Part shown: piece after piece, positions 1-8,700 of the stretch
Numbering within the stretch: position 1 is the first letter of the stretch
Layout: every line of letters begins with the position of its first letter
Source of the DNA: Algoriphagus sediminis
Lineage (GTDB): Bacteria; Bacteroidota; Bacteroidia; Cytophagales; Cyclobacteriaceae
Assembly: GCF_030403435.1 (NCBI RefSeq)
Contig: NZ_JAUEPH010000002.1
Span: 372,001-436,000 of the forward strand
Direction: 5' to 3'
DNA length: 64,000 nucleotides
Position numbers and translations under genes: made by a program
The notes under the pieces: generated by a model
Seen by the model: the letters and a program-made list of their open reading frames with translations, nothing else
What the model was told of the DNA's origin: nothing
Databases searched by the model: none

Positions 1-562
1 AGATGAGAATAATAGATTTTGATTTGATTTCCTGGCTTTGGTCTTTTTCAAATCTATCCAAGGCCATGTAAAGGGGCCCATTTAAGTCAGTTCCAAAGTT
101 TGGCACCAGACCCGTATTCAGGCCATCGATATATAGTTGTAAAACGCTTTGATCAAAAGTTAAAGGACATTGCATAAATGCCTCCGAGCTGAAAATTATC
201 AAACCGATTCGATCGGAAGGAAAGTTCTTGGTCAGGTTTTTAAGCTCAAATTTTATCCGTTGTAGGCGGCTTGGGCCGATATCTTGAGCATTCATACTTT
301 GAGAAAGATCCACAGCGATAAAAATATCCTTGCCCTCTTCGGTTATTTCTTTGGTGGAAACTCCAATGGAAGGTCCAGCCATGGCAATGAGGAATAGAGC
401 AAAATAAATTGTTCTTATCACCAGCTTCAAGAATAGTCTTCGTTTCTCCACGGTCAATCGCTTATTGATCCGCCAAAATCGAACTAAATACAGGGTGTAA
501 AGGATAATAAATATCCCGGCGAGGATAAGGATTAACTTTAAATCAGGATATGCCCAAATCAT
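1..562 (-). CDS. VWA-domain membrane protein, BatA/BatB-like (3' end cut by the window edge)
   Basis: Only the first 187 codons are in the window; the gene runs off the left edge. The ATG is at 562-560. Two hydrophobic helices lie at about residues 8-28 and 47-65, followed by a von Willebrand factor A domain. The metal-ion (MIDAS) motif DLSQS is visible at residues 85-89, and the following text (PSRLQRIKFELKNL, DRIGLIIFSSEAF) is typical of the Bat family. Bat proteins of Bacteroidota sit in the inner membrane with the VWA domain facing the periplasm and are encoded next to MoxR ATPases and other bat genes, none of which is visible here because of the edge. The choice between BatA and BatB cannot be made from the fragment. 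Confidence 0.8.
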   Translation of the reverse strand, partial: MIWAYPDLKLILILAGIFIILYTLYLVRFWRINKRLTVEKRRLFLKLVIRTIYFALFLIAMAGPSIGVSTKEITEEGKDIFIAVDLSQSMNAQDIGPSRLQRIKFELKNLTKNFPSDRIGLIIFSSEAFMQCPLTFDQSVLQLYIDGLNTGLVPNFGTDLNGPLYMALDRFEKDQSQEIKSKSIILI

Positions 563-696
563 AGTTCGAAATTATAAAATCCAACTTACTTTCACAGTTC
601 CGTTCAGATAATGCTACTAACTATTTATCCTTGTTTTTCGAGAATTAACAAACATTAATCTTTGTAGTTCGTCTTCCTATAGAACCATTATTGAAA

Positions 697-3105
697 ATGC
701 ACCACTCTCTTTATCTCAGACGGTTTTTCGGTGTTCTGATTGTCTTTTTTCTTCCTTTTCTTTTGATGGGGGCCAGAGCCCAGGATATTTGGATTCGGGG
801 AACCGTGGCAGACGTCAATAATTCAGAGCCTATGCCCGGGGCGAGTATCTATTGGGAAGGAGATGTGAGTACTGGAGTTGTTTCTGATATTGATGGAAGT
901 TTTAGAATTAGAGCAGTAGAACTTCCTGCCAGATTGATTATCTCTTTTGTCGGGTACCAAACTTCAAATAGGGTAATTAATCCAAAAGACTTGGATAAGG
1001 ACTTGAAATTTTTTCTGAGCCCTGATGAATTGTCTCTTGACGAAATAATAATTGCCGAGGTAAGACCAGATGAACAGGTCAAAAATTTGGAAACCGGGAT
1101 CGTTCGTCTGCCAATCGAATCGATAAAGAATATCCCAGCTTTGTTTGGGGAGGTGGATTTATTGAGAAGTCTTCAGCTCCTTCCTGGAGTTCAGACGGCA
1201 GGAGAGGGGACCACAGGACTTTTTGTAAGAGGTGGGTCTGCCGACCAAAATCTGGTTCAGATCGATGGGGCACCGGTTTATAATCCGTCTCATTTCTTTG
1301 GATTTTTCTCTGTTTTCAATCCCGATGCTTTAGATCAAGTGGAGTTGTATAAAGGAAATATGCCTGCTTCATTTGGCGGAAGGCTTTCTTCTCTTATCGA
1401 TGTCACTCTAAAAGAAGGGAATAGAGATCAAGTTCATGGGGAAGGTGGAATTGGTACTATTTCTTCTAGACTTACCGTCGATGGGCCTTTATTTAATTCT
1501 AATTCTACTTTTGCCATTTCCGCCAGGAGAACCTACGCTGACGTTTTTCTGCAATTATCAAATGATGAAGATTTACGGAATAATCGACTGAACTTTCATG
1601 ATCTCAGCGGAAAGTTTACCTTTTATTTAAATGATAAAGACAAGCTGTCCTTCAGCACGTATCAAGGCCGGGATTTTCTAGGTCTTGATGAAGACTTTGG
1701 ACTGGGCTGGCAAAACTGGGTCAGTTCCTTCAAATGGAACCGAAATATCTCAAGTAATTATTTCTTTGACTTGGAGGCCTATCATTCGGCCTATAACTAT
1801 TTCGTGGAATTCGAGGACCCTGAGGCTGGATTCGAGTGGAATAATAAACTTTCAGAATCTGGTGTCAAAGCTCAATGGACCAAACTTCGGGGAGAAAATC
1901 TCCAAACCTATTGGGGTTTTCATAGCCAATACTACAACCTGGCACCGATCACAGTAGACCCTGCAGGAGGGAGTGCCGTGGAATCTTTGACCACGAATCC
2001 AAAAAATGGGATTCTTAATAATCTTTTCGCAGGGTTTAGTTACAGTTTCAATCCGAAGTTAAGCGCTGAGGCAGGCCTCCGATGGGGCTTATATAATCAG
2101 GTAGGCCCAGGAGTGGATTATATTTATCCAGGCGAAATCCCATCCGAAAATGAAACAATTATTGACTCGGTTGCATATGACCGATTTGAAAGTATTAAGT
2201 TTTATCAGGGTCTCGAGCCACGAGTAGCTTTCCGCTATCTCCTTAATGAGACATCTTCCATAAAGGCAGCCTACAACCGTAACTTTCAGTATTTGCAGAT
2301 CGCCTCAAATAGCTCGGCAGGATTACCAATCGATCGCTGGTTACTTGCCGGACGTTATGTTCCTCCGATTAGATCCGACCAGGTTTCCTTGGGCTTTTTC
2401 AAGAATTTTGATGAAAACCGATGGGAGTTTTCAGTAGAGGGTTACTATAAAGACTTAAGAAATATTATTGATTTAAAGAATGGAGCCAATGTTCTATTTG
2501 CGGATAATGCGGAGACAGAAATTCTTGTCGGTGATGGATGGGCTTATGGATTAGAATTTTTGCTGCGCAAAAATGTGGGGAAAACTACAGGTTGGTTGGC
2601 TTATACCTGGTCACGAACCTGGAGGCAAATTGATGGAGTTTCCCTTGGTCAAAAATATAATCCGAGATATGATCGGCCACACGATGTCACTTTGGTATTA
2701 AATCATGAATTTTCTCCCGCTTGGTCGGCAGGCGTGACTTTCGTTTATACTACAGGACAGGCAGTTTCATTTCCTATTGGTCTTTATGAGTCGGATAATC
2801 AAACTTTAAGCCTTTATTCTGAATTTAGAAATGAGGATAGGTTTCCAAATTATCACAGAATGGACGCTTCCATCAGTTGGAAAAACCCTAACAAGGGTAA
2901 AAAATGGAGAGGAAGCTGGAACTTCAGCATTTACAATCTCTACGGAAGGAAGAATCCATTTGCCTATGAATTCAGGGAGATCACTAATGGCGATATCAAT
3001 TTTGATTCAGACTCTGGTGAGCCAATTACTTCTGTAGAACCGGGGATAGTGATGACTTACCTCTTCACCTTCCTTCCTTCAATAACTTATAATTTTCAGT
3101 TCTAA
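697..3105 (+). CDS. TonB-dependent receptor with N-terminal carboxypeptidase-regulatory-like domain
   Basis: An outer-membrane receptor of 802 residues. A TTG two codons upstream (691) is in frame, but the ATG at 697 is the natural start and gives a clean signal peptide ending near GARAQD. Residues about 30-110 form a CarboxypepD_reg-like domain (GTVADVNNSEPMPGASI, DIDGSFRI). A plug domain follows (VRGGSADQNLVQIDGAPVY) and then a long beta-barrel ending in the terminal phenylalanine of YNFQF. No SusD partner follows; instead a DUF4249 lipoprotein starts one base after the stop, a common pairing in Bacteroidota. The ligand cannot be read from sequence. Confidence 0.93.
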   Translation: MHHSLYLRRFFGVLIVFFLPFLLMGARAQDIWIRGTVADVNNSEPMPGASIYWEGDVSTGVVSDIDGSFRIRAVELPARLIISFVGYQTSNRVINPKDLDKDLKFFLSPDELSLDEIIIAEVRPDEQVKNLETGIVRLPIESIKNIPALFGEVDLLRSLQLLPGVQTAGEGTTGLFVRGGSADQNLVQIDGAPVYNPSHFFGFFSVFNPDALDQVELYKGNMPASFGGRLSSLIDVTLKEGNRDQVHGEGGIGTISSRLTVDGPLFNSNSTFAISARRTYADVFLQLSNDEDLRNNRLNFHDLSGKFTFYLNDKDKLSFSTYQGRDFLGLDEDFGLGWQNWVSSFKWNRNISSNYFFDLEAYHSAYNYFVEFEDPEAGFEWNNKLSESGVKAQWTKLRGENLQTYWGFHSQYYNLAPITVDPAGGSAVESLTTNPKNGILNNLFAGFSYSFNPKLSAEAGLRWGLYNQVGPGVDYIYPGEIPSENETIIDSVAYDRFESIKFYQGLEPRVAFRYLLNETSSIKAAYNRNFQYLQIASNSSAGLPIDRWLLAGRYVPPIRSDQVSLGFFKNFDENRWEFSVEGYYKDLRNIIDLKNGANVLFADNAETEILVGDGWAYGLEFLLRKNVGKTTGWLAYTWSRTWRQIDGVSLGQKYNPRYDRPHDVTLVLNHEFSPAWSAGVTFVYTTGQAVSFPIGLYESDNQTLSLYSEFRNEDRFPNYHRMDASISWKNPNKGKKWRGSWNFSIYNLYGRKNPFAYEFREITNGDINFDSDSGEPITSVEPGIVMTYLFTFLPSITYNFQF

Positions 3106-3106
3106 G

Positions 3107-3955
3107 ATGAGAAAATTAGCCATAGCCCTTTTGGGATTGATTATGATGGCATGCCAAGAGCAGGTGGATTTACCCTTGGCTACCATAGATGGTGAGGTGA
3201 TTATCATAGAAGGCGAATGGACGGATCAACCCAATTTCAATGAAGTAAAGATTTCTCTGGCTCAAAATTACTTTGATACTACCAGTAGAAGAGTAATCGA
3301 AAATGCTGAGGTCAATATTGCAATCCCTGGTACCGAGGTGGTGATTCCGTTTATTTATGTAGGTGCCTCAGAGAGTTATAGACCGATTTCAGATAGGATG
3401 GTAGCCGAAATTGGCAATACCTACGAACTTCAGATAGCTTGGGAAGAAAACTTCTATGTTGCGAGAGGTCTGATGTTAGAGCCCCCGGTTTTGGATAGTC
3501 TTACCTATAAATTTGAAGAAGAAAGGACATTCAGAGACGAAGGTTATTTCATCACCGCTTTCGGTAAAATTCCATTTGAGGAGGATAATTTTTACAGGAT
3601 AAAAATCGTTCAAAATGACACGCTGCTGAATGATCGTGATGATTATTTACTTTTTGACGATACCTTTGGACTATCTTTTTTTGAGGAAGGGCTGGAATTG
3701 AATTATGCCTTTGAAGAGAATGATAGAATTCGGCTGGTTTTATTTAGGTTGAATGAATCTGTCTTCGATTATTTCAACCAACTCGTGGGGCTGCTCTTCA
3801 CAGATGGAGGACTCTTCAGTCCACCTCCGCAAAATCCTGAAACCAATATCGTGCTATTGCAAGGAGAGGCTAGACCTGAAGGGTATTTTATGGTTTCCCC
3901 TATTATCAGTGAGAATATTTTTATTGCACCCGAAGAAGATAAAGAAGAGGAATAA
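3107..3955 (+). CDS. DUF4249-family lipoprotein
   Basis: A 282-residue protein starting one base after the stop of the TonB-dependent receptor, so the two are almost certainly co-transcribed and translationally linked. The N-terminus MRKLAIALLGLIMMACQEQ is an SPII signal with Cys at about residue 16, so it should be a lipidated, probably outer-membrane, protein. The body has beta-rich text typical of DUF4249 (VIIEGEWTDQPNFNEVKISL, YELQIAWE). DUF4249 proteins repeatedly follow receptors of this type and are thought to act as the surface partner, but no activity is established. The C-terminus is strongly acidic (EEDKEEE). Confidence 0.85.
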   Translation: MRKLAIALLGLIMMACQEQVDLPLATIDGEVIIIEGEWTDQPNFNEVKISLAQNYFDTTSRRVIENAEVNIAIPGTEVVIPFIYVGASESYRPISDRMVAEIGNTYELQIAWEENFYVARGLMLEPPVLDSLTYKFEEERTFRDEGYFITAFGKIPFEEDNFYRIKIVQNDTLLNDRDDYLLFDDTFGLSFFEEGLELNYAFEENDRIRLVLFRLNESVFDYFNQLVGLLFTDGGLFSPPPQNPETNIVLLQGEARPEGYFMVSPIISENIFIAPEEDKEEE

Positions 3956-4004
3956 TCCTCCTTTAAATCAATTTGAGTGACATTATTTCTAAATTTCTAT
4001 TAAA

Positions 4005-4024
4005 TTTTCGTAGAACTACGAAAA
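4005..4024. promoter_or_regulatory. Perfect palindrome, probable BlaI operator
   Basis: Two perfect 9-base arms, TTTTCGTAG and CTACGAAAA, are separated by AA. The palindrome lies 41 bases before the start of the BlaI-family repressor gene at 4065, in the only intergenic space ahead of the blaI-blaR1-tonB operon. BlaI/MecI proteins bind dyad operators as dimers and repress their own operon, so autoregulation is the natural reading. Binding itself is inference. Confidence 0.6.
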
Positions 4025-4064
4025 AATAGTAGGATATTTCATTTGCTGTTTCTACCTTAGGGAC

Positions 4065-4439
4065 ATGAAAGAATTATCAATGCACGAAGAGCGGATCATG
4101 CAGATCTTCTGGAACAAAGAGAAGGCCATGGTTCGTGAAGTTCTTGAACTCCTTCCTGAGCCGAAACCTCCTTACACTACATTGGCTTCTTCTATTCGCC
4201 TCTTGGAATCTAAAGGATACTTGGCCCATAAGAGCTATGGTAATGTCAACCAGTACTACCCAGTGATTTCTCAAAGCGAGTACAGCAAGAATTCAGCTAA
4301 CCATATGTTGAAAAACTATTTCAATGGTTCAGTTGGAAACTTTTTATCCTTTATGGTAAAAGAGAATAAAGTCTCTGACAGTGAGCTCGAAGAATTGCAG
4401 CAATTGATAGATAAATTTGAGAAAGGAGAGAAGTCATGA
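4065..4439 (+). CDS. BlaI/MecI/CopY-family transcriptional repressor
   Basis: A 124-residue winged-helix repressor. The text LSMHEERIMQIFWNKEKAMVREVLELL and PPYTTLASSIRLLESKGYLAHK matches the BlaI/MecI DNA-binding fold, with an acidic dimerising C-terminus. The usual length for the family is about 120-130. It overlaps the next gene by 4 bases (ATGA), the standard blaI-blaR1 arrangement, in which the membrane metalloprotease inactivates the repressor after sensing a signal. In Bacteroidota such pairs are numerous and mostly unrelated to beta-lactamase; none is encoded here. A perfect palindrome upstream (4005-4024) is the likely operator. Confidence 0.92.
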   Translation: MKELSMHEERIMQIFWNKEKAMVREVLELLPEPKPPYTTLASSIRLLESKGYLAHKSYGNVNQYYPVISQSEYSKNSANHMLKNYFNGSVGNFLSFMVKENKVSDSELEELQQLIDKFEKGEKS

Positions 4440-5860
4440 ACGGTATTATAAATTATCTGTGGGAGTTCAGTCTTATTCTGATCATTTGCTGGGGCTTTTA
4501 TAAACTCGTTCTGGAGAAGCTTACCTTCTTTGAATTGAACAGGAGCTTTTTGATAGGTACCTTACTCTTGGCGCTAATTACTCCTTTTTTATCCTTCAAG
4601 TTTTTTACTGGTCCCGACATTATCCGCGAGATCACTTTGCCTACCGTTTTCATAGGAGAGGCAGTGGATTCCAGTCCTGGGATTTGGAGTTCATTTAACT
4701 GGACTGAAGCGCTTCTTGCTATTTATCTTGTTGGTTTCTCCGTCTCATTTATTCACTTTCTGATTGGGCTAGTGAAGTCATTTCTTCTTTTGAAATTAGC
4801 CAAAAGAATAAAGACCGAAAGGGTTACTTTTGCTATTCACGATCAATTTCAACCCGCATCTTTCTTTCATTACATTTTGCTCCCTGAGTTCAAACCAAAT
4901 GATTCGGAGCAAAGACAAATAATTCTTCATGAATCCATTCACGTCGAGAAAAAACATAGTGTAGACCTGTTACTTGTCCAGATTGCCAAGGTGGTATTGT
5001 GGTTTAATCCAGTTGTCTACCTTTTCGAACAGTCTCTTCGGGAAGTTCATGAATTTCAAGCTGACCAAGGGGTCACACAATCTTATTCCTCTTTTGATTA
5101 TTCACGGTTGCTAGTTCGCTTGGTCTCTGGCCAGCGAAGTATTCAATGCATCCATCACTTTAGTCAATTTCAAACCAAAAAGAGGATAATTATGATGAAC
5201 AAAAAGAAATCAGATCAAAATCAAAAAGGGCGATTCCTAATGGTCATTCCATTGGTTGCAATACTCATATTTGCTTTCGCCTGTGAGCAAGAACTTTCAG
5301 ATTCTTCACCAGTAGTGACCGAGGAAATTTCAGACATTCAACCTAACTCAGAAGAAACCATCATTCTTGAAAATTCTACTCCTGAGGAAGTAATTATTGA
5401 ACAGATTAGTCCAGACGCCGAAGTATTTGACGTAGTCGAGCAGCCGCCACTACCAAGTGGAGGAATGGAAGGATGGATTGAATATCTCACCTCAAATTTA
5501 GAATATCCTGAGCAAGCTCGGAAAATGGGAATTGAAGGTATGGTGATGCTCTCTTTCATTGTAAATGAAGATGGCTCCATCTCAAATACTGAAGTACTAA
5601 GAGGCATTGGTGCAGGATGTGATGCAGAGGCTCTAAGAGTAATTAATCAAGCTCCAAATTGGCAGCCAGGTCTTCAAAGAGGTAAGAATGTGAAGGTCAG
5701 AATGAGATTACCCATTAATTTCAAATTGGGTTCAGGGGAAAAGGGATTGAGTTCTCTTGGTCTTTTCGAGCATAAATTCGCAGGCTTTGAACTTTCCCCA
5801 AATGGATTAAAACCAGCTCAGGCTTCTGTTAAACCAATGGTTTCACAGGGAGCATGTTAA
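4436..5860 (+). CDS. BlaR1-like M56 metallopeptidase fused to a C-terminal TonB domain
   Basis: A 474-residue inner-membrane protein. N-terminal hydrophobic helices (about residues 5-25, 35-55 and 90-115) precede an M56 zinc-protease domain with the HEXXH motif HESIH and a downstream EVHEFQAD segment likely to supply the third ligand. A further helix at about residues 265-283 is followed by an acidic, Pro/Glu-rich periplasmic linker. A TonB C-terminal domain then follows (GGMEGWIEYLTSNLEYP, VNEDGSISNTEVLRGIG) plus about 40 extra residues. It overlaps blaI by 4 bases. The fold suggests signal-dependent proteolysis of BlaI; the TonB domain may contact outer-membrane receptors. The TonB part is closely repeated by the next gene. 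Confidence 0.88.
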   Translation: MNGIINYLWEFSLILIICWGFYKLVLEKLTFFELNRSFLIGTLLLALITPFLSFKFFTGPDIIREITLPTVFIGEAVDSSPGIWSSFNWTEALLAIYLVGFSVSFIHFLIGLVKSFLLLKLAKRIKTERVTFAIHDQFQPASFFHYILLPEFKPNDSEQRQIILHESIHVEKKHSVDLLLVQIAKVVLWFNPVVYLFEQSLREVHEFQADQGVTQSYSSFDYSRLLVRLVSGQRSIQCIHHFSQFQTKKRIIMMNKKKSDQNQKGRFLMVIPLVAILIFAFACEQELSDSSPVVTEEISDIQPNSEETIILENSTPEEVIIEQISPDAEVFDVVEQPPLPSGGMEGWIEYLTSNLEYPEQARKMGIEGMVMLSFIVNEDGSISNTEVLRGIGAGCDAEALRVINQAPNWQPGLQRGKNVKVRMRLPINFKLGSGEKGLSSLGLFEHKFAGFELSPNGLKPAQASVKPMVSQGAC

Positions 5861-5889
5861 AACTATAAACCAACTCAAAACAACATAAA

Positions 5890-6300
5890 ATGAAAACTAA
5901 ACCAACTATTCAATTTGCTTTCTTCGGATTACTCATCGCCTGTTTATTCATGCTTGCACCTCAAGATGTTCAAGCCCAATCCAATGAAACAGTTTACGAG
6001 GAGGTAGATCAAATGCCTGAGTATCCAGGAGGAATGCAAGGGCTGGTAGATTTCATGGTACAGAATTTAAAATACCCAAAGGAAGCTAAGGAAGCCGGGG
6101 TACAAGGCACCGTCATGATTACCTTCCATGTGGAGAAAGATGGATCTGTGAGCAATGCCCAGATTGCCAAAGGAATCGCAAGTTCTTGCGATAATGAGGC
6201 CCTAAGGATTGTAAATCAAATGGAAAACTGGACTCCTGGCAAAAAAGATGGAAAAGATGTAATAACCAAACTCACCCTTCCTGTGAAGTTTGCTTTATAA
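5890..6300 (+). CDS. Short energy-transducer-type TonB C-terminal domain protein
   Basis: A 136-residue secreted or membrane-anchored protein with a signal sequence ending near VQAQS and a single TonB C-terminal domain (GGMQGLVDFMVQNLKYP, HVEKDGSVSNAQIAKGI, CDNEALRIVNQMENWTPG). It lacks the long proline-rich spanning region and ExbB/D-contact helix of a classical TonB, so it is unlikely to energise receptors alone. It is 29 bases downstream of the BlaR1-TonB fusion and its domain is nearly a copy of that fusion's C-terminus, including the conserved Cys-Asp pair, which points to a local duplication. A strong terminator follows at 6327. Confidence 0.85.
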   Translation: MKTKPTIQFAFFGLLIACLFMLAPQDVQAQSNETVYEEVDQMPEYPGGMQGLVDFMVQNLKYPKEAKEAGVQGTVMITFHVEKDGSVSNAQIAKGIASSCDNEALRIVNQMENWTPGKKDGKDVITKLTLPVKFAL

Positions 6301-6326
6301 ATTTATAAGAGGAAAAGAAGAAAATG

Positions 6327-6354
6327 CTCCCGATTTTGTCGGGAGTTTTTTTTT
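6327..6354 (+). terminator. Rho-independent terminator of the blaI-blaR1-tonB operon
   Basis: A perfect 7-base stem CTCCCGA/TCGGGAG with a 5-base loop is followed by nine T residues, 27 bases after the tonB stop. Confidence 0.9.
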
Positions 6355-6378
6355 ATCTTTCCCAAAAAAACCGGCACC

Positions 6379-6816
6379 ATGAATCTATCAAAAACGTATT
6401 CTTTCCTTTCTAAAGGGTCTTTCTTAATTATTCTATTGATCTTAATTTCCTGTGGACCAAGTAACAAAGAGCTACTTGTAGGAACCTGGACTGGGACTGA
6501 ATTTTCTTTTGAGCAAACCGCCGGACCAGATTTAGGAGACATGGTCAGAGGGGGAGAAGCTTTGCATATTGATGGCAAGCTAACCCTTGATGAGGCTGGA
6601 ACTTACACCATTTCTGCCCCTGATAATGTTATTAATGGAAAGGGTAAATGGACCATAGAAGGAAATGAACTAACCATGATGGATGAGCAGGACAATGAAG
6701 TGGTTTACGAAATTTTGGAGATTTCTGCTTCTGGTTTAACCACCCTGCATGAGGTGGCAATGGAGACTCCGATGGGTAATTTTTCAGGAAAAATCACTCT
6801 AGGATATGTGAAATAA
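6379..6816 (+). CDS. Small lipoprotein, lipocalin-like
   Basis: A 145-residue lipoprotein. The signal peptide ends in the lipobox LISCG, and the mature part begins KELLVGTWTGTEFSFEQ, the opening strand of lipocalin-like/DUF5004-type beta-barrels of Bacteroidota. Later strands (GKLTLDEAGTYTIS, GKGKWTIEGNELTM) have the same pattern of a quantity compared against a template. It stands alone between two terminators. The ligand is unknown and the family assignment rests on the GTW pattern only. Confidence 0.75.
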   Translation: MNLSKTYSFLSKGSFLIILLILISCGPSNKELLVGTWTGTEFSFEQTAGPDLGDMVRGGEALHIDGKLTLDEAGTYTISAPDNVINGKGKWTIEGNELTMMDEQDNEVVYEILEISASGLTTLHEVAMETPMGNFSGKITLGYVK

Positions 6817-6840
6817 AAAAACCGGCTGAAGCCGGTTTTC
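6815..6840. terminator. Bidirectional terminator between convergent genes
   Basis: The stem ACCGGC/GCCGGT with loop TGAA is flanked by an A run on the left and a T run on the right. It can stop transcription from the lipoprotein on the plus strand and from the cold-shock gene on the minus strand. Confidence 0.85.
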
Positions 6841-6842
6841 AT

Positions 6843-7292
6843 TTATTCAACAAGTTTGACATTGACGGCATTCATGCCTTTCATGCCTTTTTCTAAATCG
6901 TAGGTGACTTTGTCCCCTTCATCTACAGCATCAATGAGACCATTGACATGGAAAAAGTATTTATCTCCTGTTCCTGATTCGATGATAAAACCGAATCCTT
7001 TTGAGGTATTGAAAAAGTCGATTTTCCCGGTTCTTACTACTTCCTCTTCTTCTTCGCGTTTAGGGATACCTATTTCAATATTCTCAGCTTTGATCTTTTT
7101 TGGTTTTTTCTCAGGATCTGGGGGAGTATCGGTGATGTTACCGAATTCGTCTACGTAGGCCATCATGTTGTCAAGAGTACCTTTTACTGCTTGATCTTTG
7201 CGCTCTTCACGGCGCTCCATTTTTTCTTTGGCCTTCTTTTGTCTCTTTTTCTCTCTCTCTTTTTTGTTAAATGTTTCTTGTGATCTTCCCAT
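6843..7292 (-). CDS. Cold-shock domain protein with a basic and acidic N-terminal extension
   Basis: A 149-residue protein. The last ~65 residues are a cold-shock nucleic-acid-binding domain with the RNP1-like KGFGFI and RNP2-like YFFHV motifs. The first ~80 residues are a low-complexity, very Lys/Arg/Glu-rich segment (KKEREKKRQKKAKEKMERR) probably forming a charged helix, followed by a linker with PDPEKKPKK. Plain cold-shock proteins are about 65-70 residues, so the extension doubles the length. Cold-shock domains bind single-stranded RNA or DNA; here the extension may add RNA or ribosome contacts. A good -7 promoter box (TACCTTTG) lies about 60 bases upstream, leaving a long leader as in many cold-shock genes. 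Confidence 0.9.
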   Translation of the reverse strand: MGRSQETFNKKEREKKRQKKAKEKMERREERKDQAVKGTLDNMMAYVDEFGNITDTPPDPEKKPKKIKAENIEIGIPKREEEEEVVRTGKIDFFNTSKGFGFIIESGTGDKYFFHVNGLIDAVDEGDKVTYDLEKGMKGMNAVNVKLVE

Positions 7293-7351
7293 TAAATGTA
7301 TTTCGGATGTAGGATAAATTTCCGCTAGACTTCCTTAGTCTAAGCTGGCTA

Positions 7352-7359
7352 CAAAGGTA
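7352..7359 (-). promoter_or_regulatory. Bacteroidota-type -7 box of the cold-shock gene
   Basis: On the minus strand TACCTTTG fits TAnnTTTG exactly, and a TTG lies 16 bases further upstream, slightly closer than the usual 17-23. The predicted transcript would have a leader of about 55 bases. Confidence 0.5.
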
Positions 7360-7438
7360 GCAAAATAAACTGAGCCAACATTAGGCTATAAAGTTTAAGT
7401 CTTTCAATGCTGATTAGGAACCTAGGATAATCGGCTGA

Positions 7439-8671
7439 TTAGTAAGTTTGGCTTTGGACCTTTTTTAATAAATCGAATACCGGTTTTGAAGAAAGGATCA
7501 AAGAAAGCTGTTTCAGTAATGTTTGAAATTCCAGTCCAAGCATTCGATCTTTTTTCCCATAATCCCAGATTGGGAAAATGATTATTTCAAATAGTTGATC
7601 AAAGCTTAACTCTTTTCTGTATAAGACATGGAGAGAATCCTCTTTTGCCAAGGTATGGGGTGGGAAATTCCTTCCTCTGTATTGGAAAAGATCGATCAAA
7701 GCACGGAGACTGATGATGGCGGTTCCCGGATCATTTATTCCTGGGCTTAATGCTTTTAAGGCTATTTCACTAAGCTGCCGCAAACCGTATTCATAATTTC
7801 GGGTCACAGATTCCTGATCGCTGAGAATTACTCCCTGAAGTGCCTCGGTCATCTCATCTTCTGAAAGGCTTTTGCTACATTCCATCAGTGGCTGTCCTCT
7901 TAGAATAAAGGTCCCCATGGGGTGTAAAGCCTGAAGACTACAAGCATTTTCTTCACAAAAATCTATGATTTCCTTTTGGTCAAAGCCCTCAAAAATTCCT
8001 GAGGTATTCGCCTTTATCACTGACCTGGCTGCAAATTTTACTTCCTCATTCATTTCTGTCGTAACAGAGCAGAATTTTCTCATTCCTTCAAAGGTGGAAG
8101 ATTTTATCCTTTGGATAATTACATCGTATTTGACCGATTGGGTGATGAAGTGGAGAAAATAGATAAAGATGAAAATATCAATGACTGTAAGGACGGTGAG
8201 TAAAAAAATGCTGATGGATGGGAGCTGAAACCTGGATTCGGTGTCCCGAATTGTACTAAAAATGAAAAAAGTATAAACAATGGTCCCGATGTAAAACCCT
8301 AAAACTATTTGCTGAAATCTATTTCCAATGAGTTTATCCAGGACCCTGTTGCTCATTTGAGATGCAGCTTGGTTAAGCACAATCATCACCATCGAGAAGC
8401 TGAAAACTGTCAAGGAAATTACCCCACCTGCCACAGCTCCCAGAATGCTTCTTGCTGTAGAAGTGTCCTTTAAGGACAAAAAGGGTAACTCAGATTTTAA
8501 TTGTTTACCAGTTTCCGAGACATCGAATGAAAAGATTAGAATAGCGATAACCAGGAATGCCAGACTTATCACTGCAGGCAAAAAAGCTATACTTGAAACA
8601 GTCTCTTCATATTTCCGAATTAACCAAAGCCTAATTTTATCCATAGGATTTAATTTAAGGTTTATCTTCAA
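7439..8671 (-). CDS. DUF2254 family membrane protein
   Basis: A 410-residue membrane protein. Four hydrophobic stretches lie in the first half (about residues 28-50, 72-92, 120-140 and 152-172), followed by a soluble C-terminal half. The segment ILGAVAGGVISLTVFSFSMVMIV and the following NQAASQMSNRVL are hallmarks of DUF2254, as is LKALSPGINDPGTAI in the C-terminal part. An internal Met at residue 9 (MDKIRLW) is an equally reasonable start. The function of the family is unknown. It stands alone on the minus strand. Confidence 0.85.
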   Translation of the reverse strand: MKINLKLNPMDKIRLWLIRKYEETVSSIAFLPAVISLAFLVIAILIFSFDVSETGKQLKSELPFLSLKDTSTARSILGAVAGGVISLTVFSFSMVMIVLNQAASQMSNRVLDKLIGNRFQQIVLGFYIGTIVYTFFIFSTIRDTESRFQLPSISIFLLTVLTVIDIFIFIYFLHFITQSVKYDVIIQRIKSSTFEGMRKFCSVTTEMNEEVKFAARSVIKANTSGIFEGFDQKEIIDFCEENACSLQALHPMGTFILRGQPLMECSKSLSEDEMTEALQGVILSDQESVTRNYEYGLRQLSEIALKALSPGINDPGTAIISLRALIDLFQYRGRNFPPHTLAKEDSLHVLYRKELSFDQLFEIIIFPIWDYGKKDRMLGLEFQTLLKQLSLILSSKPVFDLLKKVQSQTY

Positions 8672-8700
8672 ATTCTTTTTTGAAATGGATCAATTAATCT

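Noticed and set aside
691..3955. Receptor plus lipoprotein considered as a SusC/SusD polysaccharide-uptake pair
   Set aside because: The second protein has DUF4249 and not SusD features, and no glycan enzymes are adjacent.
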